DNA from: Caulobacter sp.
Lineage (GTDB): Bacteria > Pseudomonadota > Alphaproteobacteria > Caulobacterales > Caulobacteraceae
Length of the DNA stretch: 64,000 nt
Assembly (NCBI GenBank): GCA_019636175.1
Contig: JAHBYC010000005.1
Location: 36,998-100,997, forward strand
Direction: 5' to 3'
The notes beneath the pieces are model-generated. The model was not told the origin of the DNA. It saw only the letters and a program-made list of their open reading frames with translations, and did not search any database. Shown here in pieces: positions 8,663-16,694 of the stretch. A program made the position numbers and the translations under genes. Position 1 is the first letter of the stretch; every line of letters begins with the position of its first letter.

Positions 8663-10553
8663 ATTCCGCCTCGTCCAGCCAGGCGACGATCCGCTCCGCC
8701 GCCTCGACGGCCGACAGGCTGGTGGTGTCGACGGTGATCTCGGCCAGTTCCGGCGGTTCATAGGGACTGTCGACCCCGGTGAAGTTCTTCAGCTCGCCGG
8801 CCCGGGCCTTGGCGTAGAGACCCTTCACGTCGCGCCGCTCGGCCTCCTCGATCGGGGTCGAGACGAAGACCTCGATGAACTCGCCATCCTGCATCATTTC
8901 CCGCGCCATCCGGCGCTCGGCCCGGAACGGGCTGATGAAGGCGGTCAACACGATCAGACCCGCATCGACCATCAGCCTGGCCACCTCGGCGACCCGGCGG
9001 ATGTTCTCGACCCGGTCCTCCTCGGTGAACCCCAGATCACGGTTCAGGCCATGGCGGACGTTGTCGCCGTCCAGCAGATAGGTGTGGCGGCCGGCGGCGT
9101 GCAGACGCTTCTCGACCAGGTTGGCGATGGTCGACTTGCCGGCCCCGGACAGGCCGGTGAACCAGACGACGCGGCCCTTCTGGCCCTTCTGCGCGGCCCG
9201 GGCGGCCTTGTCGATGTCGGTCGATTGCCAGTGGATGTTGTCGGCGCGGCGCAGGGCAAAATGCAGCATCCCGGCCCCGACGGTGCGGTTGCTCATCCGG
9301 TCGATCAGGATGAAGCCGCCGAGGTCGCGATTGTCGGCATAGGCCTCGAAGGGGATCGGCCGGGCCAGGCTGAGATTGCACACCCCGATCTCGTTGAGAT
9401 CCAGCCGCTTGGCGGCGGTATGTTCCAGGGTGTTCACATTGACCCGGTACTTGGGCTCGGTGATCGTCGCCGTCACCGTCTGGGTCCCGATCTTCATCAG
9501 ATAGGGCCGGCCGGGCAGCATCGGCTCGTCGTCCATCCACACCAGGGTGGATTCGAACTGGTCGGCGACGGCCGGCGGGTCGTCGGCGGCGGCGATGATG
9601 TCGCCGCGCGAGATGTCGATCTCGTCGGTCAGGGTCAGGGTGACCGACTGGCCGGCCACGGCCTGATCAAGATCCCGAGGCTGGACCACGATGCGGGCGA
9701 CCCGGCTCTCACGCCCGGATGGAACGACGCGCACCCGGTCCCCGGGCTTGATCGACCCGGAGGAAATCTGGCCGGCGAAGCCCCGGAAATCCAGGTTGGG
9801 CCGATTGACCCACTGCACCGGCATGCGGAACGGCCCCGCCGCCAGTTCGTCGCCGACGGGAACCTCCTCCAGCCAGTGCATGAGCGGCGGGCCGTCGTAC
9901 CAGGGCGCCTTGTCGCTGTGCTCGGTGATGTTTTCGCCCTTCAGGGCGCTCATCGGGATGGCGGTGAATCCGGTCAGGCCGATCTTGGCGGCGAACTGGC
10001 GATAGGTCTCGACGATCTCGTCGAAACGCTCCCGCGACCAGTCGACCAGATCCATCTTGTTGATGGCCAGCACGATGTTTCGAATGCCCAGCAGGCTGAC
10101 CAGATAGCTGTGCCGGCGGGTCTGGGTCAGCACCCCGCGCCGGGCGTCGATCAGGATCACCGCGGCGTCGGCGGTCGAGGCGCCGGTGACCATGTTGCGG
10201 GTGTATTGTTCGTGGCCGGGCGTGTCGGCGACGATGAACTTGCGGCTTTCGGTGGAGAAGAAGCGATAGGCGACATCGATGGTGATGCCCTGTTCCCGCT
10301 CCGCCGCCAGCCCATCGACCAGCAGGGCGAAGTCGATCTCGCCGCCCTGGGTGCCGACCTTTTTCGAGTCGGCCTCGAGGGCCGCCATCTGGTCCTCGAA
10401 GATCATCTTGGAATCGTAGAGCAGCCGCCCGATCAGGGTCGACTTGCCGTCATCGACACTGCCGCAGGTGATGAACCGCAGCAGGGTCTTGTGGTGATGG
10501 GCCTCAAGGTAGGCGTCGATGTCCTCGGCGATCAGGTCGGAGACGTGGGCCAT
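8661..10553 (-). CDS. cysN: Bifunctional sulfate adenylyltransferase subunit 1 / adenylylsulfate kinase (CysN/C)
   Basis: The 630-residue protein fuses two enzymes. The N-terminal GTPase half has the P-loop [19 protein letters not shown] (about residues 31-50), [12 protein letters not shown] and NKMDLVDW. It drives APS formation with CysD. The C-terminal half from about residue 460 is APS kinase, with [32 protein letters not shown] and [12 protein letters not shown], and it makes PAPS. The fused form is the NodQ-like arrangement common in alphaproteobacteria. Its start lies 135 bases downstream of cysD with an inverted-repeat element between them. PAPS may serve sulfite production or sulfation of the neighbouring polysaccharide. 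Confidence 0.96.
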   Translation of the reverse strand: MAHVSDLIAEDIDAYLEAHHHKTLLRFITCGSVDDGKSTLIGRLLYDSKMIFEDQMAALEADSKKVGTQGGEIDFALLVDGLAAEREQGITIDVAYRFFSTESRKFIVADTPGHEQYTRNMVTGASTADAAVILIDARRGVLTQTRRHSYLVSLLGIRNIVLAINKMDLVDWSRERFDEIVETYRQFAAKIGLTGFTAIPMSALKGENITEHSDKAPWYDGPPLMHWLEEVPVGDELAAGPFRMPVQWVNRPNLDFRGFAGQISSGSIKPGDRVRVVPSGRESRVARIVVQPRDLDQAVAGQSVTLTLTDEIDISRGDIIAAADDPPAVADQFESTLVWMDDEPMLPGRPYLMKIGTQTVTATITEPKYRVNVNTLEHTAAKRLDLNEIGVCNLSLARPIPFEAYADNRDLGGFILIDRMSNRTVGAGMLHFALRRADNIHWQSTDIDKAARAAQKGQKGRVVWFTGLSGAGKSTIANLVEKRLHAAGRHTYLLDGDNVRHGLNRDLGFTEEDRVENIRRVAEVARLMVDAGLIVLTAFISPFRAERRMAREMMQDGEFIEVFVSTPIEEAERRDVKGLYAKARAGELKNFTGVDSPYEPPELAEITVDTTSLSAVEAAERIVAWLDEAE

Positions 10554-10566
10554 GCCTCTAAGCTCC

Positions 10567-10672
10567 GCTCTTCCCGGCGCAGGCCGGGACCCAGCCGCCT
10601 GGGCGGAGGTGTTTCAGAACGCGCTTCAGATACGGTGCGTGAACCTGGATCCCGGCCTTCGCCGGGACGAGC
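10567..10672. repeat. Dispersed inverted-repeat element, copy A
   Basis: Arms at 10567-10594 and 10645-10672 (28 bases each) are inverted copies of one another with three mismatches, sharing the core CGGCGAAGGCCGGGA type. The body between them contains GATACGGTGCGTGAA. A second copy with nearly the same arms and a related body lies at 24142-24263. The element sits between cysD and cysN, where the folded RNA could set different levels of the two products. It looks like a small palindromic element moved by another enzyme, but that is inference. Confidence 0.8.
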
Positions 10673-10688
10673 GGGAGGGCGCGCATCA

Positions 10689-11651
10689 TCAGAAATAGCC
10701 CTCCTGCTTCTTCTTCTCCATCGAGGCGGCCTGGTCGTGGTCGATCATCCGGCCCTGGCGCTCCGAGGTGGTGGTCAGCAGCATCTCCTGGATGATTTGC
10801 GGCAGGGTCGCCGCGGTGCTCTCGACCGCCCCGGTAAGGGGGTAGCAGCCCAGGGTGCGGAAGCGGACCGACTTCATCATCGGAACCTCGCCCTCGCGCA
10901 GGGGCATGCGGTCGTCATCGACCATGATCAGGGTCCCGTCACGCTCGACCACCGGTCGGACATCGGAGAAGTAGAGCGGCACGATGGGGATGTTTTCCAG
11001 GTGGATGTATTGCCAGATATCCAGCTCGGTCCAGTTGGAGATCGGGAACACCCGGATGGTCTCATCAGGCTTCTTGCGGGCGTTGTAGAGCTTCCACAGC
11101 TCCGGCCGCTGGTTCTTGGGGTCCCAGCGGTGGCCGGCCGAGCGGAAGGAGAAGACCCGCTCCTTGGCCCGGCTCTTTTCCTCGTCGCGCCGGGCGCCGC
11201 CGAAGGCCGCGTCGAAGCCGTGCTTGTCCAGCGCCTGCTTGAGGCCCTCGGTCTTCCACAGATCGGTGTGGGTGGCGCTGCCGTGGTCGAAGGGGTTGAT
11301 GCCGGCGGCTTCGGCCTCCGGGTTCCGGTGCACCAGCAGGTCAAAGCCCAGTTCCCGGGCCATCCGCTCGCGCATCTCGTACATGGCCCGGAACTTCCAG
11401 GTGGTGTCGACGTGCAGCAGCGGGAAGGGCGGTTTGGAGGGGTAGAAGGCCTTGGCCGCCAGATGCAGCATCACGGCGCTGTCCTTGCCGATCGAATAGA
11501 GCATCACCGGCCGGGTCGCCTCGGCGACCACCTCGCGCATGATGTGGATGCTCTCGGCCTCCAGACGCTGCAGATGGGTTAGGCGTTCGGGGGTCAAGGA
11601 CGGCGCTCCGACGGGGTCTGTGAGGGATGACGCGGGCGCGGATAGGGCCAC
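10689..11651 (-). CDS. cysD: Sulfate adenylyltransferase subunit 2 (CysD)
   Basis: The protein makes adenylylsulfate from ATP and sulfate together with CysN. It carries [20 protein letters not shown], the PP-loop signature [20 protein letters not shown] and the [20 protein letters not shown] block. Residues to the end [10 protein letters not shown] match the family C-terminus. The 320-residue form starts at GTG 11649-11651. A TTG at 11595-11597 preceded by GGAG would give 302 residues, the usual length for the family, and is a serious alternative. It is transcribed ahead of cysN/C. Confidence 0.95.
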   Translation of the reverse strand: MALSAPASSLTDPVGAPSLTPERLTHLQRLEAESIHIMREVVAEATRPVMLYSIGKDSAVMLHLAAKAFYPSKPPFPLLHVDTTWKFRAMYEMRERMARELGFDLLVHRNPEAEAAGINPFDHGSATHTDLWKTEGLKQALDKHGFDAAFGGARRDEEKSRAKERVFSFRSAGHRWDPKNQRPELWKLYNARKKPDETIRVFPISNWTELDIWQYIHLENIPIVPLYFSDVRPVVERDGTLIMVDDDRMPLREGEVPMMKSVRFRTLGCYPLTGAVESTAATLPQIIQEMLLTTTSERQGRMIDHDQAASMEKKKQEGYF

Positions 11652-11748
11652 AGTTTTTCTGATCCTGTCGAGGGCCGTTCCGGCGGCTGCCGAAGGGCCC
11701 GTTGGCCTGCGGACTTAGGGTTTGGCGGGGACCGGCGCAACGCAACGA

Positions 11749-12894
11749 TCATGATGACGCTTTCAGACAAGCTTCATCCAGAGCCTGGATGGCGCCGACC
11801 AGATGATACAGGCTGCTGGCCGGCGAGGGCTCATCGCGGAAGCTCCCGTCGGCCTCCATATGCTCATGCCACAGACCCCGGCGCGGCACGTCCAGATAGG
11901 CCAGCAGGCTTTCGGCGCCGGCCCTGGCGATCGGCCAGCCCTGGTCCGGGTCGATCATCGCCAGCAGGGCGCCGGCGCGGGTGCGTTCGGTCTGCGGCCA
12001 GAGACGGGCGGTGCGGTCCAGCGCCGACAGGCCCTGGTCCAGGCTGGCCATGGCCACGCCCCTGACGGTGTCGACGCCTGTCGTTTCGGCCAGGGTAATC
12101 AGCGCTCGGGCCGCCTGACGCGAGGCGGCGTTGTCGGCCAGGGCGGCGTGGCGCAGCAGCAGAAAGCCCCATTCAAACTGATGGCCGGGCTCGACCTCGG
12201 CCTCCGGGATCGGGGTCCAGTCCAGGTCGAACAGTTCGGGCAGGGCGCCGCTGGCTGACTGGACCAGGCGGTCGCGGGCCAGCCTTGCGATGCGGTTCGA
12301 CAGATCGGTCCAGGCCGGGTCGTCGCCGGCCTCCCGCCAAGCCAGCACCGCCTCGAACAGATGCATCAGGGGGTTGGCCCGCAGCGGCGCGGTGCGCCCG
12401 CCGTCGTCATGCACGCCGCCGTCCGGCCGGCCGAGCAGGGCCGCCTGGGCGACGCGGGCGCGTTCCGCCAGGCTTTCGAGGCCGTGACCCGGCCCCATCG
12501 CCTGGCGCGCGGCGGACAGGGCCAGCAGGCCGAACGCCTGTTCATAGGGCTGGGCGCTGTCGTCGACCGGCGCGCCCGCCTCGTTGACGGAGAAGCGGAA
12601 CAGGCCGTCAGGTCTTGTCAGGGCCCCGAGCAGGGGTTTCAGGCCGTGGCCGACCACATCCCGCCAGGGACCGCGCCAGCCCATCCGCCCGGCCTGGGCG
12701 AAGACATAGACCTGCCGCGCCACCACCCGGGTCCGCCGGGGGGCCGCGACCGGCTCTCCGGCCAGGGTCAGCTTTTCGAAGAAGCCGCCGTGAACATGGT
12801 CCGCCCCCTCCGCCCACCACAGGGGCAGGGCGTCATCGAACAGCCAGCCCTTCAGCTGGTCGCGAAGCGCGAGGATGTCTGCGGGCGCGGTCAC
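11749..12894 (-). CDS. AGE family sugar epimerase/isomerase
   Basis: The 381-residue protein resembles N-acylglucosamine 2-epimerase and mannose/cellobiose epimerase proteins built on an alpha6/alpha6 barrel. Signs are ALPLWWAEGADHVHGGFFE near the N-terminus, TRVVARQVYVFAQAGRMGW, the RANPLMHLFEAVLAW segment, EPGHQFEWGFLLLRHA and a late GLWHEHMEADGSF. The conserved histidines in these blocks are the usual acid/base residues. It may convert mannose or an N-acetylated hexosamine for the polysaccharide locus or for sugar use. It is divergent from the P450 operon across a 148-base gap that holds a FixK/FNR box. Confidence 0.8.
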   Translation of the reverse strand: MTAPADILALRDQLKGWLFDDALPLWWAEGADHVHGGFFEKLTLAGEPVAAPRRTRVVARQVYVFAQAGRMGWRGPWRDVVGHGLKPLLGALTRPDGLFRFSVNEAGAPVDDSAQPYEQAFGLLALSAARQAMGPGHGLESLAERARVAQAALLGRPDGGVHDDGGRTAPLRANPLMHLFEAVLAWREAGDDPAWTDLSNRIARLARDRLVQSASGALPELFDLDWTPIPEAEVEPGHQFEWGFLLLRHAALADNAASRQAARALITLAETTGVDTVRGVAMASLDQGLSALDRTARLWPQTERTRAGALLAMIDPDQGWPIARAGAESLLAYLDVPRRGLWHEHMEADGSFRDEPSPASSLYHLVGAIQALDEACLKASS

Positions 12895-12937
12895 GACCCG
12901 TCTTAGGCCGGGGCGGCGGCGCGCTCAACACGGGCCG

Positions 12938-12951
12938 TTGATCCAGATCAA
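12938..12951 (+). promoter_or_regulatory. FixK/FNR-type binding site with matching -10 element
   Basis: The bases TTGATCCAGATCAA form a perfect TTGAT-N4-ATCAA dyad, the consensus for FNR/FixK proteins. A TATCAC hexamer at 12973-12978 would be the -10 box. It predicts a start point near 12986, which puts the dyad centre about 41.5 bases upstream, the normal class II activator position. This points to the plus-strand P450 operon starting at 13043. For the minus-strand epimerase the same geometry would leave a leader of only about 9 bases. Confidence 0.75.
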
Positions 12952-13042
12952 TACTGCATGGGCCGGGGCGGATATCACTTGGTCGCCGCAACGTCAGGCG
13001 CGCAGGCTTCGGGTCCAGATCGCCCCGCGACGGAGAGCCTCC

Positions 13043-14320
13043 ATGACCGCCATCCCCGACGAGATCGCCCGCACCATCATCGATCCCTTCGCCTATGCCG
13101 ACGGCGATCGGGTGGATGAGGCCTTCACCTGGCTGCGCCGCGAGGCGCCGCTGGCCCAGGCCCGGATCGAGGGCTTCGATCCCTTCTGGGTGGTCACCCG
13201 CCATGCCGACATCAAGGAGGTCGAGCGGCAGAACGACCTGTTCCACAACGGCGATCGCTCGACCGTGCTGACCACCATCGAAGGCGACCGCATGGTGCGG
13301 GAGATGATGGGCGGTTCGCCGCATCTGGTCCGCGCCCTGGTGCAGATGGACGCTCCCGACCACCTTCCCTACCGCCGCCTGACCCAGGGCGCCTTCCTGC
13401 CCCAGAACCTGCGGCGTCTTGAGGGGCGCATCCGCGAGATCGCCCGGGGGTTCATCGACCGAATGGCCCAGCAGGGCGGAACCTGCGATTTCGCCCGCGA
13501 CGTGGCCTTCCTGTACCCGCTGCATGTGGTCATGGAACTGATCGGCGTGCCCGAGAGCGACGAGCCGCGGATGCTCAAGCTGACGCAGGAGCTGTTCGGC
13601 AGCGCCGATCCGGAACTGAGCCGCACCGGCGGTCGCGCGGTCAGCGACCGGGAAGGGGTCGACAGCATCCAGTCGGTGGTCATGGACTTCATGACCTACT
13701 TCAACGCCATGACCGAGGACCGGCGGGCCAATCCCCGCGAGGATCTGGCCAGCCTGATCGCCAATGGCGCGGTGAACGGCCAGCCGCTGGGCCATCTGGA
13801 GGCCATGAGCTACTACATCATCGCCGCCACCGCGGGCCATGACACCACCTCCTCGACCACCGCCGGCGCCCTCTGGGCCCTCGCCGAACGGCCCGATCAA
13901 TACGCCCGGCTCCAGGCCGACCCCTCGCTGATCGGCGGACTGATCGAGGAGTCGATCCGCTGGGTCACCCCGGTGAAGCACTTCATGCGCACCGCCACGG
14001 ACGACGCCGAACTGGCGGGGGTCAGGATCGCCAAGGGCGACTGGATGATGCTGTCCTACCCGTCCGGCAATCGCGACGAGGCGGTGTTCGAGGACCCGTT
14101 CGAGTTCCGCATCGACCGCTCGCCCAACAAGCACATCGCCTTCGGCTACGGCGCCCACGTCTGCCTTGGCCAGCATCTGGCGCGGCTGGAGATGCGGATT
14201 CTGTGGGAAGAGCTGCTGCAACGGGTCGCCAGTATCGAACTGGACGGCGAGCCAAAGCGCATGGCGGCGGCCTTCGTCTGCGGGCCCAAGTCGGTGCCCA
14301 TTCGCTTCAAGCTGCATTGA
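13043..14320 (+). CDS. Cytochrome P450 monooxygenase
   Basis: The 425-residue soluble P450 has all class marks: the I-helix oxygen-binding motif AGHDTTS at residues 264-270, the ExxR pair E303/R306, and the heme loop FGYGAHVCLGQHLA with cysteine 374. ATG 13043 was chosen because it is preceded by GGAGAG and fits family starts; longer in-frame forms extend through the promoter. A rubredoxin gene starts 9 bases after its stop and an acyl-CoA dehydrogenase follows, so the natural substrate may be an acyl or sterol-like chain. The substrate cannot be read from the sequence. Confidence 0.95.
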   Translation: MTAIPDEIARTIIDPFAYADGDRVDEAFTWLRREAPLAQARIEGFDPFWVVTRHADIKEVERQNDLFHNGDRSTVLTTIEGDRMVREMMGGSPHLVRALVQMDAPDHLPYRRLTQGAFLPQNLRRLEGRIREIARGFIDRMAQQGGTCDFARDVAFLYPLHVVMELIGVPESDEPRMLKLTQELFGSADPELSRTGGRAVSDREGVDSIQSVVMDFMTYFNAMTEDRRANPREDLASLIANGAVNGQPLGHLEAMSYYIIAATAGHDTTSSTTAGALWALAERPDQYARLQADPSLIGGLIEESIRWVTPVKHFMRTATDDAELAGVRIAKGDWMMLSYPSGNRDEAVFEDPFEFRIDRSPNKHIAFGYGAHVCLGQHLARLEMRILWEELLQRVASIELDGEPKRMAAAFVCGPKSVPIRFKLH

Positions 14321-14329
14321 GGGCCGGCG

Positions 14330-14506
14330 ATGAGCGCGCCCTACCTCACCTGGCAGTGCCGGACCTGCGGCTACATCTATGACGAGGCGGCGGGCGATCC
14401 ATCCGAGGGGCTGGCGCCCGGAACCCGCTGGTCCGATCTGCCGGACGACTGGGTCTGCCCCCTGTGCGGCACTGCCAAGGCCGACTTTGACATGATCGAG
14501 CTCTAG
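14330..14506 (+). CDS. Rubredoxin
   Basis: This short gene encodes 58 residues, [20 protein letters not shown] at the N-terminus and [18 protein letters not shown] at the C-terminus. It has two CxxC pairs (residues 10/13 and 43/46) that bind one iron, plus the [20 protein letters not shown] core typical of rubredoxins. It lies between the P450 and the acyl-CoA dehydrogenase, 9 bases after the first and 3 bases before the second. It is therefore a candidate electron carrier for one of them. Rubredoxins usually serve AlkB-type oxygenases; use by a P450 would be unusual. Confidence 0.95.
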   Translation: MSAPYLTWQCRTCGYIYDEAAGDPSEGLAPGTRWSDLPDDWVCPLCGTAKADFDMIEL

Positions 14507-14509
14507 GCC

Positions 14510-15712
14510 ATGACCGCGCTCCGCGCCCTGCCGATCGACAACGCCGGGAACGAAGGGCCAGTCGATGAAGTCGCCTTCCTGGCCGAGGTCAGAGCCTTTC
14601 TGGCGGTGGAGCTGACCTCGGATCTGCGCGAGGCGGGTCGCAACACCCTGGGCGTCCACGCTGATATCGACGCCTGCCGGATCTGGCACCGGCGGCTGTA
14701 TGAGCATGGCTGGATCGCGCCGTCCTGGCCCAAGGCCTGGGGCGGAACCGGCTGGACGGCGCGACAGCGATTCCTGTTCGACACCGAATGTGTCCGCAAC
14801 GACGCCCCCGTGCTGTTCGCCGGCGGCATCCGCAGCCTGGGACCGTTGCTGATCGAAATGGGCTCGCCGGCCCAGCGGGCGCGGTATCTGCCGTCCATCC
14901 TGTCGGGCGAGAATCTCTGGTGCCAGGGCTTTTCCGAACCGGGAGCGGGGTCGGACCTGGCGGCCGTTTCCACCCGCGCGGTCCGGCGCGGGGATCGCTA
15001 TGTCGTCAACGGATCGAAGATCTGGACCACCGGCGCCCACCACGCCAGCCACATGTTCGCCATCGTGCGCACCGCCGACGGGGAAAAGCGCCAGCAGGGC
15101 ATGACCTTCCTGCTGATCGACATGGCCAGTCCCGGCCTGACGGTGAAGCCGATCATCGGCCTGGCCGGCGACCATGAGTTCAACGCCGTCTTCTTCGATG
15201 ACGTCGAGGTCCCGGTCGACAATCGCGTGGGCCCCGAGAACGACGGCTGGACGGTGGCCAAGCGCCTGATGAGCCTGGCGCGGTCCAACAATACTCCCGC
15301 GGCCCTGGTCGGCCGGGTGCTGAGGCGCACCGCCCTGGCTGTGGCGGCGGCCGGGGAGGCGCTGGAGCCCTCGGTGCGCACCCGGCTCGCGGGTCTGCAG
15401 ATCGAGCATGAGGCCTTCACCCGCTTCGAGCTGGACGCCCTGCCGAGCGGGCTGGCGCAGGCCGGCCCCGGCATGACGCCATCGATGCTCAAGCTGATCG
15501 GCAGCGAGCTGCACCAACGGGTGGCCGAGCTGGCCATGGCGGTCGCGGGACCGCTGGCGGCGGCCGATCTGTCCGTCGTCGGACGACCCGATCTCGCCCT
15601 GTCGGACGGCGCCCGGGCGACCGCCAAACACCTGTCCGTGCGCGCCGCCAGCATCTATTCTGGGACCAGCGAAACCCAGCGCAATGTCATCGCCCGCCAG
15701 CTGTTGGGATGA
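14510..15712 (+). CDS. Acyl-CoA dehydrogenase family flavoprotein
   Basis: The 400-residue protein has the family blocks WPKAWGGTGWTARQRFLFD, the flavin/substrate segment WCQGFSEPGAGSDLAAVSTRA, IWTTGAHHASHMFAIVRT and a C-terminal SIYSGTSETQRNVIARQLLG. These match FAD-dependent acyl-CoA dehydrogenases that introduce an alpha-beta double bond. It is the third gene of the P450-rubredoxin operon, 3 bases after rubredoxin, and suggests that the pathway oxidises a CoA-bound acid. The partner electron-transfer flavoprotein is not in the window. Confidence 0.93.
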   Translation: MTALRALPIDNAGNEGPVDEVAFLAEVRAFLAVELTSDLREAGRNTLGVHADIDACRIWHRRLYEHGWIAPSWPKAWGGTGWTARQRFLFDTECVRNDAPVLFAGGIRSLGPLLIEMGSPAQRARYLPSILSGENLWCQGFSEPGAGSDLAAVSTRAVRRGDRYVVNGSKIWTTGAHHASHMFAIVRTADGEKRQQGMTFLLIDMASPGLTVKPIIGLAGDHEFNAVFFDDVEVPVDNRVGPENDGWTVAKRLMSLARSNNTPAALVGRVLRRTALAVAAAGEALEPSVRTRLAGLQIEHEAFTRFELDALPSGLAQAGPGMTPSMLKLIGSELHQRVAELAMAVAGPLAAADLSVVGRPDLALSDGARATAKHLSVRAASIYSGTSETQRNVIARQLLG

Positions 15713-15776
15713 CCGGCGGCGGTAGAGCGTTTTTCAAGACAACGCCCCTTGGGAAAGCCGTCGCCGGCCCCCATCT

Positions 15777-15794
15777 GGTTCGCAGCAACGAACC
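15777..15794. other. Small hairpin just before the DUF1993 ribosome site
   Basis: GGTTCG (15777-15782) pairs perfectly with CGAACC (15789-15794) around a 6-base loop. The GGAG ribosome site of the following TTG-initiated gene begins one base later. It could mark a short leader; no T tract follows, so it is not an obvious terminator for the acyl-CoA dehydrogenase. Confidence 0.35.
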
Positions 15795-15805
15795 GGAGAA
15801 ACGCC

Positions 15806-16324
15806 TTGTCCCTGTCCCTGTACGACGTGTCCATTCCCGTCTATCTCAACACCCTGCGCAACCTGGCCGCCATCCTGGCCAAGGCCGAGGGCCACGCGGC
15901 GGCCGAGGGCGCCGACCTTCAGGCCTATACCGAGGCCCGGCTGCATCCCGACATGCATCCCCTGACCCGGCAGATTCAGATGCTCAGCGACTCGGCCAAG
16001 GGCGGCGGCGCCCGGCTGGCCGGGGTCGAGCCGCCGGCGATGGAGGATACCGAGACCACCTTCGCCCAGTTGAAGGACCGCGTCGCCCGGACCATCGCCT
16101 TCCTCGAAACCCTCAAGCCCGAACAGATCGATGGCCGCGAGACCGCCACCATCGAGCTGAAGTTCCCCAACCGGACCATGACCTTCACCGGCCGGGACTT
16201 CCTGTTCAATTTCTCCCTGCCCAACTTCTACTTCCATGTGGTCACCGCCTACGGCCTGCTGCGCAAGGAAGGCGTCCCGCTGGGCAAGATGGACTACCTG
16301 GCCGGGGCGCAACTGGCTGGCTGA
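15806..16324 (+). CDS. DUF1993 family protein
   Basis: I read the start as TTG 15806-15808, because GGAG lies at the right distance upstream and the protein then begins MSLSLYDVSIPVYLNTLRNL, the normal start of DUF1993. It is 172 residues long. The C-terminal part includes FNFSLPNFYFHVVTAYGLLRKEGVPLGKMDYL. The family has a DinB-like four-helix fold, and its biochemical role is not established. It stands alone on the plus strand, 93 bases after the P450 operon. Confidence 0.85.
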   Translation: MSLSLYDVSIPVYLNTLRNLAAILAKAEGHAAAEGADLQAYTEARLHPDMHPLTRQIQMLSDSAKGGGARLAGVEPPAMEDTETTFAQLKDRVARTIAFLETLKPEQIDGRETATIELKFPNRTMTFTGRDFLFNFSLPNFYFHVVTAYGLLRKEGVPLGKMDYLAGAQLAG

Positions 16325-16333
16325 CGCCGTAGC

Positions 16334-16361
16334 GGGTCCCGGGGCGCTCGCTCCGGGACCC
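16334..16361. terminator. Convergent terminator hairpin
   Basis: GGGTCCCGG (16334-16342) pairs with CCGGGACCC (16353-16361), a perfect 9-bp stem with a 10-base loop. It fills the gap between DUF1993 (plus) and the ASCH-like gene (minus), the expected site for a shared terminator. It lacks a clear T tract. Confidence 0.6.
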
Positions 16362-16363
16362 TC

Positions 16364-16672
16364 TCAGGCCTCGGGCGACCCGCTCCGGTCGTGCGGGTGA
16401 AACACAAAATCGATCAGCCAGATCTGCTCCCCCGGGCCGTGCCGGGCGATCTTCAGCAGGTCGACGACGCCGAGAAATCCGGACCGCCGGGCCAGGGATG
16501 GCGTGATGTCGTCGAGCTCGATCCGCCGCATGGCCGTCACCTCCACTTCGCCGCCCTCCATGGCGTAGCGGCCGCCCGTCTTCACCCGGGGCGACTGCCA
16601 GAAGCGAACGGTGCAGTCGATCTCGCCGCGTCGGATCGGCTCGCGGAGGCGCCGGGTGAAACTCAGACCCAT
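16364..16672 (-). CDS. Small ASCH/PUA-like domain protein
   Basis: The 102-residue protein starts MGLSFTRRLREPIRRGEIDC and continues with VRFWQSPRVKTGGRYAM. An N-terminal L-S-F-x-x-x-x-x-x-P-I-x-x-G pattern followed by an arginine and a late GGRY step is typical of ASCH/YqfB-type RNA-binding-like folds. It is 22 bases downstream of the amidohydrolase gene on the same strand, so probably cotranscribed, but the link in function is not clear. The family call is tentative. Confidence 0.5.
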   Translation of the reverse strand: MGLSFTRRLREPIRRGEIDCTVRFWQSPRVKTGGRYAMEGGEVEVTAMRRIELDDITPSLARRSGFLGVVDLLKIARHGPGEQIWLIDFVFHPHDRSGSPEA

Positions 16673-16694
16673 GGCGTCCGGCCCGACGGAGGCT

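Noticed and set aside
9051-11582. An 843-codon plus-strand open frame across cysN and cysD
   Set aside because: It is antisense to two certain genes and has no ribosome site or motifs.
12833-15631. A 932-codon minus-strand open frame across the P450 operon
   Set aside because: It is antisense to three recognised genes and has no family features.
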